The notes beneath the pieces are model-generated. The model did no database searches and was not told the origin of the DNA. It saw nothing but the letters and a program-made list of their open reading frames with translations. Below are positions 17,911 through 26,065 of a DNA stretch of 64,000 bases, in pieces. The DNA is from Nocardia vulneris. GTDB taxonomy: Bacteria; Actinomycetota; Actinomycetes; Mycobacteriales; Mycobacteriaceae. The stretch spans positions 1 through 64,000 of the forward strand of contig NZ_BDCI01000043.1 of assembly GCF_001613425.1 (NCBI RefSeq), written 5' to 3'. Position 1 is the first letter of the stretch. Every line of letters begins with the position of its first letter. The translations under genes and the position numbers were made by a program.

Positions 17911-19008
17911 TTACGGCAAACCCCCGGCAATGTTTCCCCCACGTGACATCACACCCCCACTTTCGCCGCACCCTTTCTGTCTTCCCGCACTCGCTGTGGC
18001 ATGGCATAGCGGGTGCGGGAAGGTAGTAGGGGTGCGCGAAATCAGAAACGGCCGGGCGCGCGGGAGTGGCGCGGGGGTCAGGGTGACGCGCGGTGGGGGC
18101 ATTCGCCGGGCCTGCTCGACGGCACGTTGCCAGCGCAACACTGCCGCTGTACCGCTGAGATCCTGCCAAGTCCAGCGGACCATGATCAGTCCGGTCTCGC
18201 GGATCGCGTCCTCGCGCACCTTCTCCGCGAAGAGGACATCACCCGGCTCCTGGCCCGGTTTCAGCAACCTGCCGTATTTGACCTGTCCGTCGAATTCGCC
18301 GACGACGCCGGCGGTCAGATCGTAGAAATCCACGCGGCCAAGGAAACCGGCTGTCGCGGACAACAATTCACCTTGTTGGGACGGAATCGGCAATCCGTTC
18401 CGGTGGAACATCACCCGGCTCCGCGATTCGCCGACGCTCTCGCTGTGCGCGTCGAGCAAGTCTATTGTCCTGCGCGCCTGCGTTATCCCGTGGCGTCGAC
18501 CGGCCAGTGCCAACTCCGCTGCCAATTCGGTAGGTGTGATGCCCAAGGTGCGCAGAGCTGCGTCGCCGACGACTACCGCTTGCTCACACGGCAATGTGCG
18601 AGCCAGGTCGACCACGGTTCGTGCCGGTGTGGTGACCCAATGCCCGTCGATCTCGACGACACCATCCGATATCGGCGCACAGTGCACCTTCATCTCACGG
18701 CGAACTCGCCCACCGTTACGCCGATCCCTTGTGATGTGCACAAGGTCCAACGGCGTTGCCCACAGCGGCAATCCGTACAACACCGCTGCGGATTGATGAC
18801 TGACGATCGCGTCGGGGGCCAACACGGGCAGTGTCGAATCGATCAGCAACCGGTGACGTTCGATCGGGTCGAGATGGTCGAACTCGGTGGCCTCGACGTA
18901 ACAACCACGACGCAGTCGATGCCACCGGTCACCACGGTGGCGCCGACGGATGTCGTGATCGGAGTAGCCGTTCGCGAGTGCACTCTGCCGCCGCTGTATC
19001 TCGCCCAT
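17911..19008 (-). CDS. AbiEi/DUF559-type protein: winged-HTH plus endonuclease-like fold
   Basis: The 365-residue protein resembles actinobacterial AbiEi-antitoxin-like proteins: an N-terminal winged-helix part (RHRGDRWHRLRRGCYV), a middle domain (IVSHQSAAVLYGLPLW, ARTVVDLARTLP) and a C-terminal Vsr/DUF559-like nuclease fold (GRVDFYDLTAGVVGEFDGQVKYG, with acidic residues and Lys). Such proteins are usually cytosolic and often lack an AbiEii partner; none is seen here. The last ~40 codons run through palindromic element copy A and look like an acquired tail. I chose the ATG at 19008; no good ribosome site was found. Confidence 0.7.
   Translation of the reverse strand: MGEIQRRQSALANGYSDHDIRRRHRGDRWHRLRRGCYVEATEFDHLDPIERHRLLIDSTLPVLAPDAIVSHQSAAVLYGLPLWATPLDLVHITRDRRNGGRVRREMKVHCAPISDGVVEIDGHWVTTPARTVVDLARTLPCEQAVVVGDAALRTLGITPTELAAELALAGRRHGITQARRTIDLLDAHSESVGESRSRVMFHRNGLPIPSQQGELLSATAGFLGRVDFYDLTAGVVGEFDGQVKYGRLLKPGQEPGDVLFAEKVREDAIRETGLIMVRWTWQDLSGTAAVLRWQRAVEQARRMPPPRVTLTPAPLPRARPFLISRTPTTFPHPLCHATASAGRQKGCGESGGVMSRGGNIAGGLP
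17967..18036. repeat. Palindromic element, copy A
   Basis: Arms CGCACCC...TTCCCGCACTCGCT and AGCGGGTGCGGGAA...GGGTGCG flank the loop GTGGCATGGCAT. It lies inside the 3' end of the AbiEi-like gene. Flanking TTTCG and CGAAA extend the inverted symmetry with one bulge. Confidence 0.9.
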
Positions 19009-19091
19009 GCGGACATACTTGCCCGATCGGCCGACCCGGACGACCCGGCACGGACCGATTGGGGATAACTCGGGGGTGTGGAGTTCCTGAA

Positions 19092-19161
19092 CGCACCCTT
19101 TCTGTCTTCCCGCACCCGCTGTGGCATGGCATAGCGGGTGCGGGAAGGCAGAAGGGGTGCG
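19092..19161. repeat. Palindromic element, copy B
   Basis: This is the most regular copy: a 29-bp imperfect stem (two mismatches in the middle, both wobble pairs if transcribed) around a 12-base loop GTGGCATGGCAT. It lies between the SDR stop and the AbiEi-like start. Confidence 0.92.
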
Positions 19162-19175
19162 GCGACGGAGGAGGG

Positions 19176-19985
19176 CTACGTCGCGCGCAGGGTGGCTTGG
19201 AAGCGGCGCATGCCGTCCAGCCAGCGGTCGTAGTCGGCGCCCTTGTAGCGGTACATCTTCAGGACCTCGGGGTGCGGGAGGATCAGGAAGTGTTCGGCGG
19301 CGAGGGCGGCCAGGACGACCTCGGCCACCTCGTCCGGGGCGAGGACCGGGCCCGCGGTGGTCACCGCCTTCACGGCGAGTTCGGCATCGGCGGTGGATTC
19401 CCCGGGGGCCAGGCCGGTGTGCAGGAGTTGGGTGTCGACACCCATCGGGCACAGGCAGCTCACTCGAATTCCCTTGTCGCCGTACGTGACCGACAGCCAC
19501 TCGGCGAAGCCGACGGCGGCGTGTTTGGAGACCGCGTACGGGGCGGAACCGAGCTGGGTCAGCAGGCCCGCCGCCGACGCGGTGGACACGAAGTAGCCAC
19601 CACCGCGCGCGGACCATTCCGGGACCAGCAGGCGAGCGGCCCGCACGTGGGCGAGCACGTTGACCTCGAGCGCCGCGGCCCACTGGGCGTCGGTGCTGTC
19701 CAGCCCGCCGCCACCGCCGATACCCGCATTCGCGAAATACAGGTCCACCGGGCCGAATTCGGTCGCGGCGCGTTCGATCAAGCCGCGAATCACCTGCTCG
19801 TCGGCGACGTCGCCACCCATCGCGACCGCACCCGGGCCGAGCGATTCGGCAACGCGGGTCGCGCTGTCGGCATCGAGGTCGGCGAGCACCACCCGAGCCC
19901 CGGCGGCGACGAGCGCCTTCGCCAGCGCCGCCCCGATCCCCGCGCCCGCCCCCGTGACGATGGCAACCTTGCCTGAAATCTCCAT
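19176..19985 (-). CDS. Short-chain dehydrogenase/reductase
   Basis: The 269-residue protein is a classical SDR: cofactor motif TGAGAGIG at residues 11-18, ADLD at about 35-38 favouring NAD(H), NAG at 86-88, catalytic Ser137 and the pair Tyr150-Lys154 (YAVSK). It would oxidise or reduce an alcohol or ketone. The C-terminus (MYRYKGADYDRWLDGMRRFQ) resembles that of actinobacterial SDRs of unknown substrate. It starts at an ATG at 19985, with 43 bp to the Lrp-type gene stop. Confidence 0.9.
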   Translation of the reverse strand: MEISGKVAIVTGAGAGIGAALAKALVAAGARVVLADLDADSATRVAESLGPGAVAMGGDVADEQVIRGLIERAATEFGPVDLYFANAGIGGGGGLDSTDAQWAAALEVNVLAHVRAARLLVPEWSARGGGYFVSTASAAGLLTQLGSAPYAVSKHAAVGFAEWLSVTYGDKGIRVSCLCPMGVDTQLLHTGLAPGESTADAELAVKAVTTAGPVLAPDEVAEVVLAALAAEHFLILPHPEVLKMYRYKGADYDRWLDGMRRFQATLRAT

Positions 19986-20028
19986 CTCCGCACCTTAATC
20001 AACCGCGCCGCGAGTGGCGCGCCCCCGC

Positions 20029-20520
20029 TCAGTTCGCGCCGGCCAGCCGGTCCAGCAGCGGGGCGGTGCGCGGGCCGACCAGCTCCCGCATGACCAGCGC
20101 CATGTTGGTGCGCTCCACGCCCGGGATCTTCAATATCTGTCCGGCGATTCGGTACAGATCGTCGGCGTCCTTCGCGACGACCCGTACGGTCAGGTCGGTG
20201 AGCCCGGTCATGCCGCACACCTCGGTGACCTCCGGTACCTCGGCGAGTTCGGTTACCACGGAATCCAATTGGTGCTGGTCCACGACCACCGCGACGAAGG
20301 CGGACAACGGATAGCCGAGCGCGCGAGGCTGCACCCGGCGCTCGAAACTGCCGAGCACCCCGCCCGCCTCCCAGCGCGACAGCCGCGCCTGCACGGTATT
20401 ACGGGACAGCCCCAGCCGGGCCGCCAGCTCCACACCGGTGGCCCTCGGATTGGCGACCAGCTCCAGTAACAACCTGGCGTCGGTCGCGTCCAAGGTCACG
20501 TCGGCCGTTTCTCTGGTCAT
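20029..20520 (-). CDS. Lrp/AsnC-family transcriptional regulator
   Basis: The 163-residue protein has an AsnC-type helix-turn-helix (LDATDARLLLELVANPRA, LSRNTVQARLSRWEAGGVLG) and an effector-binding RAM domain (VCGMTGLTDLTVRVVAKDAD). Members assemble as octamers and sense amino acids. I used the ATG at 20520 (MTRETADV) because the longer upstream reading lacks family similarity. Regulators of this family control branched-chain 2-oxoacid dehydrogenase genes in some bacteria, and such an operon begins 1.5 kb away, so a link is possible. Confidence 0.88.
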   Translation of the reverse strand: MTRETADVTLDATDARLLLELVANPRATGVELAARLGLSRNTVQARLSRWEAGGVLGSFERRVQPRALGYPLSAFVAVVVDQHQLDSVVTELAEVPEVTEVCGMTGLTDLTVRVVAKDADDLYRIAGQILKIPGVERTNMALVMRELVGPRTAPLLDRLAGAN

Positions 20521-20915
20521 GCATCGCAGTATGGCACCACTCCCCCTCCCCAGTGGCCGCAGACCCGGTATTTGTCCAGGCCAGAGCACCTTTGCGCCCC
20601 GCCACGCAGCCACCTGACCGACCTGCCGACGGGACCTGGCGGCCGCCGCGTGAACGTGGCGGCACCATCGAACGCGAGAACAGCGATATCGCTGGGCGAC
20701 ACCCGGATTCATCGTTGCGGAATTGGTCACTCGTCGTGAAAGTCTGCACGCCGGGGCTTGCTCGACATCGAAGTCGCTTTTTTCAGTGACCTTTCCCACA
20801 GAAAGTTCGAGATCTGCGTTTGCTTCAGCGAACGATACGAATGGGTTCAGTGCAGCGGCTAGCATCATCGAGGCTGCACGAATTCGCAGCGGTGAGCACT
20901 GGGGAGGACAAATAG
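20521..20915. other. Gene-free stretch of 395 bp
   Basis: No convincing gene, RNA or terminator was found between the divergent Lrp-type gene and the secreted-protein gene. The right half is visibly richer in A and T than the surroundings and must hold the promoter of the gene at 20916. Confidence 0.5.
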
Positions 20916-21383
20916 ATGAGCAAGACATCGGGTCGCGGTATCTTTTACCGGACAAGCGGGGTCATTGCATTGCTCGTCGGAGTGGCGTTCTTCCCGCCGG
21001 CTACGACGGCAGCACCACTCCGGACCGCTGAACAGGGAGAATTGGCGGCCCCGATACTGACGGCAACGCTGACTCCGGATCGAGGCGACGGCCGCGGTCA
21101 CACAATAGATGTGACGGTCTCCAATCCCAACGCCGAGTTCTCGGGCATCAATTGTTGGGCGTATATGGATGACACGTTCCCGGTCGCCGGAGAGCAAAAC
21201 CCGCTCATCGTATACCGGGACGGCCGAGATCGCGTTTTCCCGGGACAGACAAAGCAGGCCAGCCTTATTCGCGTACGGGCCGGTGAGCGAGTTATCACAG
21301 CGAGTTGCCATGCCGGGGAACAGCGTCAGAATACTTATCCGGAGGCGAAGGCGACCCCGATCAAGCTGATCGTCGGCGGCTGA
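20916..21383 (+). CDS. Exported hypothetical protein
   Basis: This 155-residue protein has an N-terminal signal peptide (hydrophobic VIALLVGVAFFPPATTAAP, cleavage near AA-P at about residue 34) and a beta-rich mature domain with two cysteines (INCWAYMDD, TASCHAGE) that probably form a disulfide. The ATG at 20916 has a strong GGGAGGAC site upstream. Codon use is less GC-biased than in neighbours, which suggests acquired DNA. I do not recognise the family. Confidence 0.7.
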   Translation: MSKTSGRGIFYRTSGVIALLVGVAFFPPATTAAPLRTAEQGELAAPILTATLTPDRGDGRGHTIDVTVSNPNAEFSGINCWAYMDDTFPVAGEQNPLIVYRDGRDRVFPGQTKQASLIRVRAGERVITASCHAGEQRQNTYPEAKATPIKLIVGG

Positions 21384-21763
21384 TGCGCTGAATTGTTGAT
21401 CGCCGGACGCGATCGAGGTTTGCGGGTAGCAAGCCATCGGCTTGCGGGCACCGCGAGGGCGAGTACCAGCGTCACGGCACAGAGCACCGCGGGGGCGATC
21501 GCGGCGAACATCGGGCCCGGACGGAACTCGGCGAACTCCGAACCTCGACCAAGGTGTACAGCTAGCAGCGGCGATTCGGTCAGTTGTGTTGAATCCGTGC
21601 AGATTTCGTGCAGTTTCCCGGTGGCAGGCGGCTGTTCGGAGCGAGGGGCGACAGGTTGCGGGGCAACGGCCCGTGGTCTCGCTGCACGGGGAGAGCCATC
21701 GCGCATGGACTCGACTCGTCGGGCTATCGGCGAGGCCCGGTGCTGCGAGGCCGACACGCCCAC
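21335..21763 (-). CDS. Doubtful small membrane-anchored protein
   Basis: This 142-codon frame contains one plausible membrane helix (PGPMFAAIAPAVLCAVTLVL, then ALAVPASRW) followed by a basic segment (LATRKPRSRP), as in a tail-anchored protein. The first half is Arg/Ala/Pro-rich and unlike known proteins, and no good ribosome site is evident. It overlaps the convergent gene at 20916-21383 by 49 bp. It may be a gene remnant. Confidence 0.3.
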   Translation of the reverse strand: MGVSASQHRASPIARRVESMRDGSPRAARPRAVAPQPVAPRSEQPPATGKLHEICTDSTQLTESPLLAVHLGRGSEFAEFRPGPMFAAIAPAVLCAVTLVLALAVPASRWLATRKPRSRPAINNSAHQPPTISLIGVAFASG

Positions 21764-22020
21764 AAATCTCGGTCCCTCCGACCACGGTTTACTGCCGTGT
21801 CATGTGAGTCCGATTCGTCCCATATTCCGGGCGGGTATCCGACCGCGGGGCCATCTTCGCTGATCGCAGGCCGTCGCTGGGCATTCGACGCAGCATGACA
21901 GCAACGTACTGGTCGGAATTGAGCATTCTGCGCATTCGCGTGTCGTTCACTTGCGCACATCGCATTCTCGTGGATGCTGTGAGGTAGAGCACACGCGCAC
22001 CCGTGAGGAGGCGGACCCCG
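21764..22020. other. Upstream region of the bkd operon
   Basis: Apart from the doubtful minus-strand frame at 21335-21763, no gene is seen between 21384 and 22020. GAGGAGG just before 22021 is the ribosome site of the E1-alpha gene. Composition is less GC-rich than neighbours. No clear promoter or palindrome was identified. Confidence 0.45.
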
Positions 22021-23133
22021 ATGCCAGAGAAGATCGATTATCCGGTCCAATTGGTCCAGCCCGACGGACGGCGCGTCCTAGCTCGCGAGTACGCCGCTTC
22101 GGTCGCCGACATCGGCCCCGATCAACTGCGGGACCTATACGAGGACATGGTCGTCACCCGGCGGATCGACACCGAGGCGACCGCTCTGCAACGCCAGGGG
22201 CAACTAGGACTCTGGGCGCCGCTGCTGGGACAGGAAGCCACCCAGGTCGGTTCGGCCCGCGCGCTGCACCCCGACGACTACGTGTTCTGCAGCTACCGCG
22301 AGGCCGCCGTCGCCTACTGCCGCGGCGTGCACCCCACCGAGATCACCCGGATGTGGCGCGGTGTCGCGCACTCGTGCTGGGATCCGAACGCGGTCAACAT
22401 GACCAATCCGAACATCATCGTCGGCTCGCAAGGACTGCACGCGACGGGTTACGCGTACGCCGCGCATCTGGAAGGCGCGGAGATCGCGACGATCACCTAC
22501 TTCGGCGACGGTGCGAGCAGCCAGGGCGATATCGCCGAAGCACTGGGTTTCGCGGCGAGTTGGAGCGCGCCGGTGGTGTTCCTCTGCCAGAACAACCACT
22601 GGGCGATCAGCGAACCGGTCCGGGTGCAGAGCCAGACCCCGATCGTGCGCCGCGCCTACGGTTACGGCATTCCGGGCGTGCAGGTCGACGGCAACGACGT
22701 GCTCGCGGTGCTGGCGGTGACGCGGCAGGCGATCGCGCGGGCCCGCAGCGGCGGCGGTCCGTCGTTCATCGAGGCGCTCACCTATCGGATGGGCCCGCAC
22801 ACCACCGCCGACGACCCCACCCGCTACCGCTCCGCCGCCGAGACCGAAGAGTGGGCGCGCCGCGATCCGATCGATCGGCTGCGCCGGCTGCTCGAGCGAG
22901 AGTCGTTGTTCGACACCGAGTTCCAGCGCCGCGTCGCCGAGCACGCCGACGAGGTGGCCCGGCAGGTGCGCACCTCGACCATCGATATGCCCGATCCGGC
23001 GCCGATCGACCTGTTCGATCACGTCTATGCCTCCCCGCATGCGCTCATCACCGAAGAGCGACGGGAATACGCGGAGTATCTGGCTGGCGATCCCAGCGAT
23101 GCGGCCGCGCGACCGGAAGGAGTCCCTTCATGA
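22021..23133 (+). CDS. bkdA: Branched-chain 2-oxoacid dehydrogenase E1, alpha subunit
   Basis: The 370-residue protein has the thiamine diphosphate motif GDGASSQGDIAEALGFAASW (about 165-184) ending in QNN, and the phosphorylation-loop-like YRMGPHTTADDPTRYR characteristic of branched-chain rather than pyruvate E1-alpha. With E1-beta it decarboxylates 2-oxoacids from Val, Leu and Ile and passes the acyl group to the E2 lipoyl arm. The ATG at 22021 has GAGGAGG upstream. Its stop overlaps the E1-beta start by 4 bp. Confidence 0.92.
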   Translation: MPEKIDYPVQLVQPDGRRVLAREYAASVADIGPDQLRDLYEDMVVTRRIDTEATALQRQGQLGLWAPLLGQEATQVGSARALHPDDYVFCSYREAAVAYCRGVHPTEITRMWRGVAHSCWDPNAVNMTNPNIIVGSQGLHATGYAYAAHLEGAEIATITYFGDGASSQGDIAEALGFAASWSAPVVFLCQNNHWAISEPVRVQSQTPIVRRAYGYGIPGVQVDGNDVLAVLAVTRQAIARARSGGGPSFIEALTYRMGPHTTADDPTRYRSAAETEEWARRDPIDRLRRLLERESLFDTEFQRRVAEHADEVARQVRTSTIDMPDPAPIDLFDHVYASPHALITEERREYAEYLAGDPSDAAARPEGVPS

Positions 23134-24113
23134 TCACCACTTTCGCCGGCGCATTGAACACCGGATTGCGGCGTGCACTGGAGGACGACCCCAAAGTACT
23201 GCTCATGGGCGAGGACATCGGGCGGCTGGGCGGGGTGTTCCGGGTGACCGACGCCTTGCAGAAGGATTTCGGCAACAATCGAGTGGTCGACACTCCGCTG
23301 GCCGAATCCGGCATCGTGGGAACGGCTTTCGGCATGGCGCTGCGCGGTTTCCGGCCGGTGTGCGAGATCCAGTTCGACGGCTTCGTCTATCCCGCCTTCG
23401 ATCAGATCGTCTCGCATGTGGCGAAGATCCACTACCGGACGCAGGGAAAGGTGATCGCGCCCATCACGATTCGTATTCCGTTCGGTGGCGGGATCGGTTC
23501 GGTGGAACATCATTCGGAATCGCCGGAAGCCTACTTCGCGCACACCGCCGGGTTGCGCGTGCTGACGCCGAGCAACCCCGCCGACGCGTATCTGATGATC
23601 CGCCAAGCGATCGCGCTGGACGACCCGGTGATCTTCTTCGAGCCGAAACGGCGCTACTGGGACAAGGCCGAGGTCGATTTCCTCGCCCTGGACCGCGACG
23701 GGGATCTACCGCTGGACCGCGCCAGGGTCTGCACCGTGGGCGGCGACGCCACCGTCGTCGCCTATGGCGGCACCGTGGCCACCGCGTTGACGGCCGCGAA
23801 AATAGCTGCGGAAGAAGGGCATTCGCTCGAAGTGATCGATCTGCGCAGCCTCTCGCCGATCGACTTCGACACCATCGAGGAATCGGTGGCCAAGACCGGC
23901 AGGCTGGTCATCACACACGAGGCCCCGGTGTTCGCGGGTCTCGGCGCCGAGATCGCGGCGCGGATCACCGAGCGGTGTTTCTATCACCTGGAGGCGCCGG
24001 TGCTGCGCGTCGGCGGATTCGATATCCCCTATCCCCCCGCTAAGCTCGAGAAGTTCCATCTCCCCGATCCCGACCGCATTCTCGCCGCGGTCGATCGAAC
24101 GCTCGCCGCCTGA
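23130..24113 (+). CDS. bkdB: Branched-chain 2-oxoacid dehydrogenase E1, beta subunit
   Basis: The 327-residue protein matches E1-beta: MGEDIGRLGGVFRVT near the N-terminus, DTPLAESGIVGTAFGMAL, EIQFDGFVYPAFDQIVSH and the C-terminal IDLRSLSPIDFDTI. It forms the alpha2-beta2 E1 tetramer, contributing to the thiamine diphosphate site at the subunit interface. The start (AAGGAG upstream) overlaps the alpha stop, ensuring equal production. Length is normal. Confidence 0.92.
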   Translation: MITTFAGALNTGLRRALEDDPKVLLMGEDIGRLGGVFRVTDALQKDFGNNRVVDTPLAESGIVGTAFGMALRGFRPVCEIQFDGFVYPAFDQIVSHVAKIHYRTQGKVIAPITIRIPFGGGIGSVEHHSESPEAYFAHTAGLRVLTPSNPADAYLMIRQAIALDDPVIFFEPKRRYWDKAEVDFLALDRDGDLPLDRARVCTVGGDATVVAYGGTVATALTAAKIAAEEGHSLEVIDLRSLSPIDFDTIEESVAKTGRLVITHEAPVFAGLGAEIAARITERCFYHLEAPVLRVGGFDIPYPPAKLEKFHLPDPDRILAAVDRTLAA

Positions 24114-24143
24114 CGCCGGTACGCCGCAGTGAGAGGTGCCCAC

Positions 24144-25556
24144 GTGGAAGATCGCGCCAACGAACCCGGCTCGGGGAACGTCCTGGAGTTCCGCCTCCCT
24201 GATCTCGGGGAAGGTCTCGCCGACGCCGAACTGGTCTCCTGGTCGGTCGGCGTCGGCGACGACGTGGCACTCAACCAGACGATCGCCGAGGTGGAGACGG
24301 CGAAGGCGGTGGTGGCGCTGCCTTCGCCGTTCGCCGGGCGGGTGGTCGAACTGCTCGCGGAACCCGGCGAGACCGTGTTGGTCGGAGCGCCACTGATCCG
24401 GGTGCAGAGCGATCAGCAACCGGCGCGGGACAGCGCGGCAGGTGAGACGAACAACGGACGGACCGCGGTGCTCGTGGGCTACGGTCCCGAAGGGGAAACC
24501 GTATCTCGACGGCGCAGGCCCGCCGCCGCGGCGCACCCTGCTCCGCCACAGGGCGGTGACACGCCCGATTCGATCCCCGAACAGCCTGCGGCGCAGCTGG
24601 TTTCGTCGAGTGACCCGGACCAGTCCGACAGCAGGCCGCAACTATCCGGTCGAGCCGCCGCGACACCCGCGGCGCGCAGGCTGGCCCGCGAGATCGGCAT
24701 CGATCTGTGGTTCGTCGCGGGTTCCGGGCCCGGCGGTGCGGTCACCGTGGACGACGTGCGGGGCGCGGTCCCGGTCTCGCAACCGCGCCCGACGGCACCC
24801 CGGCCCGAGCCTGCCGCGGTCACCGATCCGCACGCGGGGGTGAGCCGTCCACCGGCCCGGGAAGAGCGGGTGCCGATCACCGGCGTGCGCAAGCGCACCG
24901 CCGCGGCCATGCTGGCCAGTGCCCGCACCATCCCCCAGGCCAGCACCTTCGTCACCTTCGATTGCACCGCGTCGGTGGAATTACTCGACCATCTGCGCAG
25001 CACGAAACCTTTTGCCGGACTTACCCTCACCCCGCTCGCGCTGGTGGCGAAGTCCGCGCTCGCCGCGCTCACCGAGTTTCCCGGTATCAACACTTTTTGG
25101 GACGAACCGAATCAAGAAATCGTCACCAAGCACTACGTGAATCTCGGGATCGCGGTGGCGACCGATCGCGGCCTGCTGGTACCGAATATCAAAGAAGCGC
25201 AGTCACTGAGCCTGCGCGACCTGACCCGCGAGATCGGCTGGCTGGCCGAGACCGCCCGATCCGGCGGCGCGAGCCCCACCGACCTGCGCGGCGGCACCTT
25301 CACCATCACCAACGTCGGCGTCTTCGGTGTCGACACCGGCGTACCGCTGGTGAATCCCGGGGAGGCGGCGATCCTGTGCCTGGGATCGATCCGCAAGCGC
25401 CCCTGGGTATTCCGCGACGAACTCGCGGTCCGCTGGGTCACCACCCTGGGCATCAGCTTCGATCACCGGATGATCGACGGCGAACTAGCCTCCCGCTTCC
25501 TATCAACAACCGCCGCCCTACTGGAGGACCCACTAACCCTCCTGAGCCGCATCTGA
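24144..25556 (+). CDS. bkdC: Branched-chain 2-oxoacid dehydrogenase E2 (dihydrolipoyl acyltransferase)
   Basis: The 470-residue protein has one N-terminal lipoyl domain (AEVETAKAVVALPSP, lipoylated Lys near residue 53), an Ala/Pro/Ser linker, a peripheral-subunit-binding domain (TPAARRLAREIGIDL, GPGGAVTVDDV) and a C-terminal acyltransferase domain with the catalytic ISFDHRMIDGELASRF. It transfers the acyl group to CoA. I chose the GTG at 24144, with GAGAGGTG upstream, over the GTG at 24129. No E3 gene is nearby, so a shared Lpd is expected. Palindromic element C follows and may end transcription. Confidence 0.92.
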   Translation: MEDRANEPGSGNVLEFRLPDLGEGLADAELVSWSVGVGDDVALNQTIAEVETAKAVVALPSPFAGRVVELLAEPGETVLVGAPLIRVQSDQQPARDSAAGETNNGRTAVLVGYGPEGETVSRRRRPAAAAHPAPPQGGDTPDSIPEQPAAQLVSSSDPDQSDSRPQLSGRAAATPAARRLAREIGIDLWFVAGSGPGGAVTVDDVRGAVPVSQPRPTAPRPEPAAVTDPHAGVSRPPAREERVPITGVRKRTAAAMLASARTIPQASTFVTFDCTASVELLDHLRSTKPFAGLTLTPLALVAKSALAALTEFPGINTFWDEPNQEIVTKHYVNLGIAVATDRGLLVPNIKEAQSLSLRDLTREIGWLAETARSGGASPTDLRGGTFTITNVGVFGVDTGVPLVNPGEAAILCLGSIRKRPWVFRDELAVRWVTTLGISFDHRMIDGELASRFLSTTAALLEDPLTLLSRI

Positions 25557-25568
25557 CACCCTCTTTAC

Positions 25569-25637
25569 CGCACCCTTTTCGTCTTCCCGCACCCGCTGTG
25601 GCGTGGCATAGCGAGTGCGGGAAGACGAAGGGGTGCG
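25569..25637. repeat. Palindromic element, copy C
   Basis: The arms CGCACCC..TTCCCGCACCCGCT and AGCGAGTGCGGGAA..GGGTGCG flank the loop GTGGCGTGGCAT. The mid-stem (TTTTCGTC/GACGAAG) differs from copy B but still pairs. It sits between the convergent E2 and thioesterase genes, where it could end both transcripts. Confidence 0.92.
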
Positions 25638-25642
25638 GGAAG

Positions 25643-26065
25643 TCAGGTGGTCAGTTGCGCTGCGGCGGTGCGGATCACGGCGGGGATCTCGACGGGCTTG
25701 CGGGTTTCGGCGTCCACGTAGACGTGCACGAAGGTGCCGGTGGCGGCCAGTTCGAGGTCGTCGTCGGCTTCGCGGAAGATGGCGAGATCGTAGGTGATGC
25801 TGGACCGGCCCAGGCGGGAGATGCGCAAGCCGACCTGGAGCCGGTCGGGGAAGCTGAGCGAGCCGACGTACTGGCAGGAGGTCTGCGCGACGACGCCGAG
25901 CGCGGGCAGCTCGCGGATATCGGTGCCGGTGGCGTGCATCAACCATGCGTTCACCGCGGTGTCGAAGTACGAGTAGTAGGTCACGTTGTTCACGTGCCCG
26001 TAGTGGTCGTTGTCCGCCCACCGGGTGGGCATCGGCCAGAGCACCGGATACTGCTGCTGCGTCAC
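25643..26065 (-). CDS. Acyl-CoA thioesterase (hotdog fold, 4HBT type)
   Basis: The 140-residue protein has the 4-hydroxybenzoyl-CoA-thioesterase-like pattern RWADNDHYGHVNNVTYYSYF near the N-terminus with the catalytic Asp, then ISRLGRSSITYDLAIF and a C-terminal VHVYVDAETRKPVEIP. It would hydrolyse acyl-CoA thioesters in the cytosol. The start is GTG at 26065, overlapping the AraC-type gene stop by 4 bp, so the two genes are translationally coupled. Confidence 0.88.
   Translation of the reverse strand: MTQQQYPVLWPMPTRWADNDHYGHVNNVTYYSYFDTAVNAWLMHATGTDIRELPALGVVAQTSCQYVGSLSFPDRLQVGLRISRLGRSSITYDLAIFREADDDLELAATGTFVHVYVDAETRKPVEIPAVIRTAAAQLTT

Noticed and set aside
17967..19161. Elements A and B as terminal repeats of one composite transposon
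   Set aside because: The segment between them is an AbiEi-like gene with no transposase, no target duplication was seen, and two more copies occur elsewhere singly.
17911..19683. A 590-codon minus-strand frame joining the SDR region to the AbiEi-like gene
   Set aside because: The first 225 codons are an out-of-frame reading of the SDR gene through element B; only the part from 19008 is a real gene.
20865..21785. A 306-codon minus-strand frame across the exported-protein gene
   Set aside because: It is antisense to the gene at 20916-21383, which has a signal peptide and strong ribosome site; its own residues show no family pattern.
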